Positions 7,970-13,042 of a stretch of 13,042 nt of DNA are shown piece after piece (within the stretch, counting starts at the first letter, position 1; each line of letters starts with the position of its first letter). Location of the stretch: positions 29,711 to 42,752 of the forward strand of contig NVXO02000007.1 of the NCBI GenBank assembly GCA_002733945.2. The letters run 5' to 3'. The notes below the pieces were generated by a model. That model searched no databases, was not told the DNA's origin, and saw only the letters and a list, made by a program, of their open reading frames with translations. Source of the stretch: Sulfurimonas sp. GTDB taxonomy: Bacteria; Campylobacterota; Campylobacteria; Campylobacterales; Sulfurimonadaceae. Made by a program: the position numbers and the translations under genes.

Positions 7970-8601
7970 TGCAAAATATAGTAATATTTGATATGGATGG
8001 AACTTTAATAGACTCTAAAAAGGATATCACAATTTCTGTGAATCATGTAAGAGAAGTGCATTATAGTTTAGAACCTTTAAGTGAAGAGTTTATCGTTGAA
8101 GCTATAAACAAAGAGGTGAGAAATCTACCTGAACTTTTTTATGGAACTCAGGAGTATAAAAAAAAAGATATGTTGGTTTTTGAAGCTCATTATGAAGAAC
8201 AGTGTGTGAAAAGTCCTTATCTTTATGCGGGTATACAAGAAATACTTGATGCCTTAAAAAATGCAAATGTTCAACTCTCAGTCGCTACAAATGCTCCTAC
8301 AAAATTTGCAAAAAGGATGTTAAGTTCTTTAAATGTTGCACATTATTTTGATGTGATAATTGGTGCTGACGCTGTGAGCCATTCTAAACCTAGTCCTGAG
8401 ATGCTTTATAGAATTCTTGAGCATTATGACTATGACAAAGAGAGAGATAGAGCCTTAATGGTAGGTGATAACTCAAAAGATATTTTAAGTGCGCAAAATG
8501 CAAACATAGATTCACTTTTTGCTACTTGGGGGTTTTCACCTGAGACTGACTTTGCAAATAGAGTCGATACACCCCAAGAAATACTCTCTATCGTTTTATA
8601 A
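7969..8601 (+). CDS. HAD-superfamily phosphatase (phosphoglycolate phosphatase-like)
   Basis: A 210-residue cytoplasmic hydrolase with all four HAD motifs: DMDGTLID (nucleophile D8, acid D10), a Thr at residue 107 in VATNAPT, Lys 140 in SKPSPE, and VGDNSKD with D167 and D171. A helical cap of subclass I lies between motifs I and II (about residues 15-85). Length and motifs resemble Gph/PGMB-type phosphatases acting on small phosphorylated metabolites, but the substrate cannot be read from sequence. The start overlaps the hemH stop by one base (TAATG), so translation is probably coupled. Similar HAD genes exist in several copies in most bacteria, so a Gph symbol is withheld. Confidence 0.88.
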   Translation: MQNIVIFDMDGTLIDSKKDITISVNHVREVHYSLEPLSEEFIVEAINKEVRNLPELFYGTQEYKKKDMLVFEAHYEEQCVKSPYLYAGIQEILDALKNANVQLSVATNAPTKFAKRMLSSLNVAHYFDVIIGADAVSHSKPSPEMLYRILEHYDYDKERDRALMVGDNSKDILSAQNANIDSLFATWGFSPETDFANRVDTPQEILSIVL

Positions 8602-8606
8602 AAAAT

Positions 8607-8617
8607 TATGATAAAAT
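8607..8617 (+). promoter_or_regulatory. possible promoter of the coiled-coil membrane protein gene
   Basis: The 43-base gap contains overlapping -10-like hexamers TATGAT (8607-8612) and TAAAAT (8612-8617), giving a start near 8620 and a short leader with AGGAG (8634-8638) six bases before the ATG. Read-through from hemH and the HAD gene is equally possible. Confidence 0.28.
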
Positions 8618-8644
8618 AGTTATATGTAATCATAGGAGAGTAAA

Positions 8645-9895
8645 ATGTTTGATAGCGATATACTTTTAGCCTTTACTTTTATGGGGATTCTCTTTTTAAG
8701 ACAAATCGTTATCATCAAACGTCCTAATAAAATCAATTACGCACCTTTGATGATAGGGATTGGCTCTATCGCTACTCTTGTTCACTTTATCATTCATCCA
8801 GAGAGTACAGATATGCTTTTAGTCACAAGAGAATCTCTTTTTCCTCTTTTAGTTTCACTTTTACTCTACACAGTTATGAATATTTTGCACCAAACACAAC
8901 TTTCTCAAAGTGCGAGAACACAAGAAGAATTTATCAAAGTTTTAGTAAGTGAGATAGCACAACTCAAAGAGTTTATTTACGAAATAGAAACTAAGATGAC
9001 ACTTGCACAACAAGAAGAACGCAGGGCACAAGAAGAGATACGTAGTCAGTTTAAAGAAGATGTAACAGCCTTAGATACTATTCAGTGTAACCAAACAAAG
9101 TTTATTGGTAACTTTGAAGAGATGCGTGGTTGGCATGATGCTGTGAGTAAAGGTTTTGAGTATTTTACTGCAGTGCAGTTACCAGAATTTGACAATGTAG
9201 TTCATAAGCATATAGACATACTTAGAGTTGCAGAACAAGACCATTATAATAAGCTCAATTCTTTACTTCAAAAAGGGCTAATAAGTAAAGGAAGTATTTC
9301 TGACGATATAGATACACTCAAAAAGAGTTTAAATAGTATGAAACATATTTCTGATGAGATAGCTACAAGTATAGTAAAACATACGCTCTCACAACTTTCA
9401 GATGTCACAAAGTCTTTTGAATCTCAAATAATGGGTCTAAAGTCTCATACGGAGAGTGTGACTACATCTTTGAGTGAAGGGGAAAATACTCTAGGAAATA
9501 TCAGAATTCAAAGTGAACTGATAATGAAACAGATGATTTTATCTGCGAATAAAATGAATGAGTTAGAAGAACAAAATAGTGGACTTCATGATATTTACGC
9601 AACACTTAAAGAGATTATAATAGATGTAGAGGTTGTAAAGTCTGACTATGTAAAAGCTCAAGCACAGTTAGGTCTAATATCTAGTGATCTTGCAAAAAGT
9701 AAGGATGCAGAAGTCTTAGAAATGAGAAAGAAAATAGATGACTTGAGTGAAAACTTGTCTCTTAAAATAGAAGAGTCTTTAGCAAAAATACATGAGCATT
9801 ATCATATGGCAAATGGTGAGATAAGTCAAAGTGTAAAGATACTTGCTAAACAAGCACAACTCAAGTCTGGATATGGTGATATAGAAAATTCATAA
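8645..9895 (+). CDS. membrane-anchored coiled-coil protein of unknown function
   Basis: A 416-residue protein with three predicted membrane helices (about residues 8-24, 34-52 and 62-82) followed by a long soluble part rich in Glu, Lys, Gln and Leu. The part from about 85 to 140 and much of 185-400 has heptad-like spacing of hydrophobic residues, so it should form long coiled coils. The NKINYAPLM loop between helices 1 and 2 looks like a conserved family signature, and I have the impression, unverified, that similar proteins are common in Campylobacterota. There are no HAMP, MA (chemoreceptor) or MotA/TolQ signatures that I can identify. A good AGGAG site supports the start, and a strong hairpin follows the stop. 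A scaffold or envelope role is possible, but nothing proves it. Confidence 0.75.
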   Translation: MFDSDILLAFTFMGILFLRQIVIIKRPNKINYAPLMIGIGSIATLVHFIIHPESTDMLLVTRESLFPLLVSLLLYTVMNILHQTQLSQSARTQEEFIKVLVSEIAQLKEFIYEIETKMTLAQQEERRAQEEIRSQFKEDVTALDTIQCNQTKFIGNFEEMRGWHDAVSKGFEYFTAVQLPEFDNVVHKHIDILRVAEQDHYNKLNSLLQKGLISKGSISDDIDTLKKSLNSMKHISDEIATSIVKHTLSQLSDVTKSFESQIMGLKSHTESVTTSLSEGENTLGNIRIQSELIMKQMILSANKMNELEEQNSGLHDIYATLKEIIIDVEVVKSDYVKAQAQLGLISSDLAKSKDAEVLEMRKKIDDLSENLSLKIEESLAKIHEHYHMANGEISQSVKILAKQAQLKSGYGDIENS

Positions 9896-9896
9896 G

Positions 9897-9920
9897 AAAG
9901 AGCTGTTTAGGCTCTTTTTT
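9897..9920 (+). terminator. rho-independent terminator between convergent genes
   Basis: AAAGAGC (9897-9903) pairs perfectly with GCTCTTT (9911-9917) around a 7-base loop, and the run of T reaches 9920. It starts two bases after the stop of the coiled-coil gene. In the minus direction the same hairpin follows the globin stop, but its tail (CTTAT) is weaker, so it may act in both directions unequally. Confidence 0.85.
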
Positions 9921-9932
9921 ATGATGTCAAAC

Positions 9933-10352
9933 TTATGCTTGGTAAGCTTCCTTCTCTTTAGCTATTAAAACTCCAGCTAAAAAAGTATAAGCATCAGACC
10001 ATGCATTGATAACTTCATCAGTAGCGCCGTCTCCCAAAATTTCTTTTATAGCTGCTAAAAGAGCTTCTCCAACCCATGGATAGTGGTGTGGTTGAATGTC
10101 TAATTTAACATGAACACTAACCATTTTTTCTATACCTTTACCAAGTGCTCCTAAGTTGTCAATATTTGCAGCATATGCATAAATAGCGTTTGCTAGTTTT
10201 TTATACTGATCTGGAGTAGCATTTTTTAATAACTCTTTTGCCTCAGGGTGTGCAGTAAAAAGATTTACATACATTGCTTGCGTGATAGCTTCTCCGTGTT
10301 CTTTTAGTACAGGGGCAGTGCTTTTAATTATTGCTTTAGTTTCTTCAGTCAT
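9933..10352 (-). CDS. single-domain bacterial hemoglobin (Vgb/Cgb type)
   Basis: A 139-residue globin similar throughout to Vitreoscilla hemoglobin and Campylobacter Cgb, proteins that bind O2 and NO and, in Campylobacter, detoxify NO. By alignment Tyr B10 is Y28, Gln E7 is Q49, the proximal His F8 is H81, and the supporting Tyr G5 and Glu H23 are Y91 and E133, so the heme pocket is largely complete. The near-invariant Phe at CD1 appears to be Leu 42, and the CD region is about three residues shorter than in Vgb. There is no FAD/NAD reductase domain, so it is not a flavohemoglobin. AAAGGA precedes the ATG by about eight bases. The Crp/Fnr regulator gene lies directly upstream on the same strand, and an FNR-type site sits at -41.5 in the promoter, so control by that regulator is likely. 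Confidence 0.94.
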   Translation of the reverse strand: MTEETKAIIKSTAPVLKEHGEAITQAMYVNLFTAHPEAKELLKNATPDQYKKLANAIYAYAANIDNLGALGKGIEKMVSVHVKLDIQPHHYPWVGEALLAAIKEILGDGATDEVINAWSDAYTFLAGVLIAKEKEAYQA

Positions 10353-10380
10353 TTTATAAATCCTTTGTTTGATTGAGCGA

Positions 10381-10386
10381 AGTATA
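10381..10386 (-). promoter_or_regulatory. -10 element of the globin promoter
   Basis: Read on the minus strand, TGTATACT gives an extended -10 (TATACT at 10386 down to 10381). The predicted start is an A near 10374, leaving a 22-base leader that carries AAAGGA. No good -35 hexamer sits at the usual distance, as expected of an activator-dependent promoter. Confidence 0.55.
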
Positions 10387-10408
10387 CAGTGTAAGAAGAC
10401 TTTTAAAA

Positions 10409-10422
10409 ATGATAATTGTCAA
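10409..10422 (-). promoter_or_regulatory. FNR-type operator in the globin promoter
   Basis: The minus strand reads TTGAC-AATT-ATCAT, matching 8 of the 10 fixed bases of the FNR box TTGAT-N4-ATCAA. Its centre (10415/10416) is 29 bases upstream of the TATACT hexamer, which places it at -41.5, the class II activator position. It matches the Campylobacter NssR box (TTAAC-N4-GTTAA) less well. The neighbouring regulator is the obvious candidate to bind it. Confidence 0.6.
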
Positions 10423-10424
10423 TA

Positions 10425-10447
10425 AATAAGACAATTTTTGTCTTATT
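10425..10447. repeat. perfect 10-base inverted repeat over the regulator stop codon
   Basis: Arms AATAAGACAA (10425-10434) and TTGTCTTATT (10438-10447) are perfectly complementary around TTT, and the regulator's stop codon (10443-10445) lies in one arm. On the minus strand the hairpin runs into an AU-rich tail, so it could be a weak terminator; the stem has only two G/C pairs per ten. It is also centred about 62 bases upstream of the predicted globin start, where an additional operator could lie. Confidence 0.6.
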
Positions 10448-11057
10448 TAATTAAAACATAACCAGTAGGTGTTTTTTGCAGTTTTTTATCATTTATAAGA
10501 CCATTGAGATTTCTAGAAAATGTTTCAGGACTGATGCCTAAAAGTGTGGCAATTTCATACTTTTTGAGTTTGGAAACTATGGAAGAATTTGTGTTATAGA
10601 AATGCAGTATTTTCTCTTTAGCTGTTGAAGCGATATTAAGATGTATGTTTTGTTGGAGGAGCTGTATCTTGGACAAAAGAGAGTTTATTATTTCTGTAGA
10701 TACTTTAGGCTTAGATAAAAAAGACTCTCTAAACTTATTCATCTCTATTTTGAGTACACGACCATCAGTTTTAAAAACGGCAGAAGAGGGGAAGGGAACA
10801 CCTCTGAGCATAGCTGCTTCTGCTACAAGTGAGTAAGGCGAAAAAAAACCTATAACGATTTCGTTACTCTTATTGTCATGCTTAAAAACACTGACATTGC
10901 CCTCAATGAGTATGAGCAGATATTTACCCATCTCTCCACTCATAAAAAGAAGTGAATCTTTTTTGTAGCTACTAAATGAAGATATTTGAGTAAGATTATC
11001 AAGCTCTTCTTCGCTCAACTCTTTAAAAAGGTATATTTTTTTTAGTATCTCTTTCAT
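10443..11057 (-). CDS. Crp/Fnr-family regulator lacking cysteines (NssR/DNR-like)
   Basis: A 204-residue transcription factor. An N-terminal cyclic-nucleotide-binding-type beta-barrel domain (about residues 10-115, starting with LFKELSEEEL) leads into a dimer helix (about 118-142) and a winged-helix domain. The recognition helix SPETFSRNL carries E178, S181 and R182, the E-x-x-S-R pattern by which FNR reads TTGAT. The protein has no cysteine at all, so it cannot hold the FNR iron-sulfur cluster. Heme- or NO-responsive DNR/NssR-type sensing is the better model, but the signal is unproven. It lies 90 bases upstream of the globin gene on the same strand, as a plausible local activator. No Shine-Dalgarno is visible before its ATG, while TATAAT lies eight bases upstream of the start codon. 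Confidence 0.9.
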   Translation of the reverse strand: MKEILKKIYLFKELSEEELDNLTQISSFSSYKKDSLLFMSGEMGKYLLILIEGNVSVFKHDNKSNEIVIGFFSPYSLVAEAAMLRGVPFPSSAVFKTDGRVLKIEMNKFRESFLSKPKVSTEIINSLLSKIQLLQQNIHLNIASTAKEKILHFYNTNSSIVSKLKKYEIATLLGISPETFSRNLNGLINDKKLQKTPTGYVLIK

Positions 11058-11065
11058 ATAGAATA

Positions 11066-11071
11066 ATTATA
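11066..11071 (-). promoter_or_regulatory. -10 element of the Crp/Fnr regulator
   Basis: A perfect TATAAT (11071 down to 11066, minus strand), preceded by a T-rich tract, ends eight bases before the ATG at 11057. The predicted transcription start coincides with or lies within two bases of the start codon, implying a leaderless mRNA. Confidence 0.5.
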
Positions 11072-11210
11072 TCAAAAATTGGCTATTGTTCACGTAAAAA
11101 ACAACCCTATACTAAAATAATTCAAATACTTTATGCTAAAGAGAGATATTCCCATTTTATCTTCTAAATTTTAACATTTTAAATACTGTATGTTATAAGC
11201 TCAAATTTGA

Positions 11211-11216
11211 TAGAAT
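11211..11216 (+). promoter_or_regulatory. probable -10 element of glnS
   Basis: TAGAAT after AAATTTGA lies 36 bases before the glnS ATG, giving a start near 11223 and a leader of about 30 bases that includes AAAAGGG (11237-11243). An alternative TATTAT lies a few bases downstream. No clear -35 hexamer is visible. Confidence 0.45.
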
Positions 11217-11252
11217 ACACATATTATAAAAGTATCAAAAGGGTTAACAATA

Positions 11253-13042
11253 ATGAGCGAAAGAAAAGATTTTTTACGTACAATAGTTGAAGCAGACATA
11301 AAGTCAGGCAAGGTAAAAGAAGTTGTTACAAGGTTTCCACCAGAGCCTAATGGATTTCCACATATTGGACATGCCAAGTCTATCGCTATAAACTTTGGTA
11401 TCGCTCGTGATTATAATGGTCACTGTAACCTAAGAATGGATGATACCAATCCTACAAAAGAAGATACAAAATACGTTGAAGCTTTAAAAGATGCCGTAGA
11501 GTGGTTAGGCTTTACTTGGAATGACGATGTTTGTTACACGTCTGATTATTTCCCTAAAATTTATGACTATGCAATAGAGCTTATTAAAATGGGTAAGGCT
11601 TATGTAGACAGCCTACCAGAAGACGAAATTCGTGAGTACCGAGGCACTGTTACCGAAGCGGGTAAACGCAGTAAGTATGCTGAGCGTAGCGTTGAAGAAA
11701 ACCTTGATTTATTTGAGAGAATGAAAAATGGTGAGTTTAAAGATGGTGAGCATATACTAAGAGCTAAAATCGATATGTCAGCGGCAAATATGAAAATGCG
11801 TGACCCTTTGATGTATAGAATACGACATGCTGAGCATTTTAGAGCAGGCAACACTTGGGCAGTTTACCCTATGTATGATTTTGCTCATTGTTTATCTGAC
11901 TATATCGAAGGTGTTTCTCACTCTATCTGTACGCTAGAGTTTGAAAACAACCGTGATATTTATAACTGGGTACTCCAAACTCTTAAACTGACTCCTCCAC
12001 GTCCTTACCAGCATGAGTTTGCACGTTTGGGCATCAACTACACTGTTATGAGTAAACGCAAGCTCTTAGAGCTTGTAGAGGGTGGACAAGTAGACGGATG
12101 GGATGACCCGCGTTTACCTACCATAGCTGGATATAAACGCAGAGGCTATACACCAGAGTCAATTTTGGCTTTTTGTGATTCAGTAGGTATAGCAAAAGCA
12201 AACTCAATGGTAGATGTTTCACAACTAGAGTTTTGTATACGCGATGACTTAAATCCAAAGGTACCTCGTGTTATGTGTGTACTTGATCCTCTTAAAATAA
12301 CACTAGTAAACTATGAAGGAAGTGAAGAGATAGATGCTTCTTACTATCCACACGATGTTCCAAAAGAGGGAAGTAGAAAACTTCCTTTCTCAAATGAGAT
12401 TTGTATAGAAAGAGATGACTTTATGGAGAATCCTCCAAAGGACTACTTCCGTCTTACTCCTGAGCAATCAGTACGACTCAAAGGTGCTTATATCATCACT
12501 TGCAAGGAAGTTATAAAAGATGCTAGTGGCAATGTCATAGAGATAAAAGCAGAGTACTCAAAAGAGTCTAAAAGTGGTTCAGACACATCTGGCATAAAAG
12601 TAAAAAGTGCTATTCATTGGGTAGATGCCAAGAGTGCAAAAGAAGTAGAAGTAAGACTTTATGACAGACTTTATTCTGTTGAGTCCCCAGAGGGAATAGA
12701 AGACTTAAATCCAGGTTCCCTGCAAGTTGTCAAAAATGCTCTTATCGAGCCTGCTGTGATAAATGAAAAACCTGATGAGAGATTTCAGTTTGAGAGACAA
12801 GGGTACTTTTATGCTGATCCTATTGATTACACAAACTCCAAACCTGTGTTTAACAAAATAGTTGGACTTAAAGGCTCTTGGGATAAAAAGAGTAAAAAAA
12901 CTGAGACACCAGCTAAGACACAAGTAAAAAAAGAACAAGTTGATGGTGAAGTTGTAGCTATGAGTGAAGCACAAACAGCACTCTTTACTAAGTACACAAC
13001 TGAGCTGAAACTAAACTCTGAAGTTGCAAATACTCTTGCTCG
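11253..13042 (+). CDS. glnS: glutaminyl-tRNA synthetase with C-terminal YqeY-like extension (3' end beyond window)
   Basis: A class I aminoacyl-tRNA synthetase charging tRNA-Gln; 596 codons are visible and the frame is still open at the window end. The HIGH motif is perfect (residues 37-40 in GFPHIGHAKS) and the KMSKS equivalent is VMSKR (265-269). The LRMDDTNP segment (about 63-70) and the beta-barrel anticodon-binding domains (about 325-545) are typical of bacterial GlnRS. E. coli GlnRS ends at 554 residues, but this protein continues through a Lys/Thr-rich linker (about 546-572) into FTKYTTELKLNSEVANTL, which resembles the start of a GatB/YqeY-type tail domain, as in the GlnRS/YqeY fusions reported from other bacteria. 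The AAAAGGG site is nine bases from the ATG. Its presence argues against Campylobacter or Helicobacter, which make Gln-tRNA by amidation. Confidence 0.95.
   Translation, partial: MSERKDFLRTIVEADIKSGKVKEVVTRFPPEPNGFPHIGHAKSIAINFGIARDYNGHCNLRMDDTNPTKEDTKYVEALKDAVEWLGFTWNDDVCYTSDYFPKIYDYAIELIKMGKAYVDSLPEDEIREYRGTVTEAGKRSKYAERSVEENLDLFERMKNGEFKDGEHILRAKIDMSAANMKMRDPLMYRIRHAEHFRAGNTWAVYPMYDFAHCLSDYIEGVSHSICTLEFENNRDIYNWVLQTLKLTPPRPYQHEFARLGINYTVMSKRKLLELVEGGQVDGWDDPRLPTIAGYKRRGYTPESILAFCDSVGIAKANSMVDVSQLEFCIRDDLNPKVPRVMCVLDPLKITLVNYEGSEEIDASYYPHDVPKEGSRKLPFSNEICIERDDFMENPPKDYFRLTPEQSVRLKGAYIITCKEVIKDASGNVIEIKAEYSKESKSGSDTSGIKVKSAIHWVDAKSAKEVEVRLYDRLYSVESPEGIEDLNPGSLQVVKNALIEPAVINEKPDERFQFERQGYFYADPIDYTNSKPVFNKIVGLKGSWDKKSKKTETPAKTQVKKEQVDGEVVAMSEAQTALFTKYTTELKLNSEVANTLA

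Larger units (their letters stand above)
11058..11252. other. divergent intergenic region between the regulator and glnS
   Basis: This 195-base AT-rich spacer separates two divergent genes and holds both promoters. It also contains TTGTT-N9-AACAA (11086-11104), a small inverted repeat about 37 bases upstream of the regulator's predicted start, which is a weak operator candidate. I see no RNA gene, riboswitch or convincing small ORF in it. Confidence 0.6.

Noticed and set aside
10645..10836. 63-codon plus-strand ORF inside the regulator gene
   Set aside because: It is antisense to the cyclic-nucleotide-type domain of a convincing Crp/Fnr gene.
11600..11854. 84-codon minus-strand ORF within glnS
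   Set aside because: It is antisense to conserved GlnRS sequence, with no plausible family or separate promoter.
12705..12974. 89-codon minus-strand ORF in the glnS 3' part
   Set aside because: It is antisense to coding sequence that keeps GlnRS similarity; its Phe/Leu-rich product is the usual artefact of reversing AT-rich Lys/Glu codons.
1..13042. CRISPR arrays, tRNA or rRNA genes, IS elements with terminal repeats, attachment sites
   Set aside because: No regularly spaced repeats, cloverleaf-like stretches, transposase ORFs or integrase genes were found. The only flanking repeats noted are the short junction sequences at 4643 and 7006.

Overview
The window looks like a chromosomal segment of a low-GC member of the Campylobacterota (Epsilonproteobacteria), probably a Sulfurimonas-like free-living chemolithotroph. 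The reasons are the fused System II cytochrome c synthetase CcsBA, a ferrochelatase carrying the IDNSET variant of the active-site Glu motif, a Vitreoscilla/Cgb-type single-domain globin beside a Crp/Fnr regulator, and a GlnRS with a C-terminal appendage. GlnRS is absent from Campylobacter and Helicobacter, so those genera are unlikely. The species assignment is inference.

Layout: (1) 36-710 is a secreted or periplasmic YwqK/MORN-like repeat protein. (2) 789-3941 is ccsBA, followed closely by a DUF2461 protein (3951-4655) and a 52-codon small ORF (4657-4815). (3) 4781-7018 is an accessory-looking cassette: a very AT-rich membrane protein with degenerate pentapeptide-like repeats, an orphan 24-codon signal-peptide ORF, and dinD. 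(4) 7019-9895 is hemH, a HAD phosphatase overlapping it by one base, and a membrane-anchored coiled-coil protein, ending at a hairpin terminator (9897-9920). (5) On the minus strand are a single-domain globin (9933-10352) and, upstream of it, a cysteine-free Crp/Fnr regulator (10443-11057). (6) 11253 to the window end is glnS, whose 3' end is cut off. All plus-strand genes from 3951 to 8601 are tightly packed or overlapping, so they could form one or two operons. No gene-free stretch exceeds 300 bases; the longest is 11058-11252.

Functional themes: heme use is prominent. CcsBA exports heme and ligates it to c-type cytochromes, HemH makes protoheme, and the globin is a heme-based NO/O2 handling protein. 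The regulator-globin pair resembles the NssR-Cgb nitrosative-stress module of Campylobacter jejuni, but the globin promoter carries an FNR-type box (TTGAC-N4-ATCAT) centred exactly 41.5 bases upstream of the predicted transcription start. The best candidates for something undescribed are the cassette between the DUF2461 gene and hemH, which is bounded by near-identical 17-18 base junctions, and the regulatory architecture in front of the globin.
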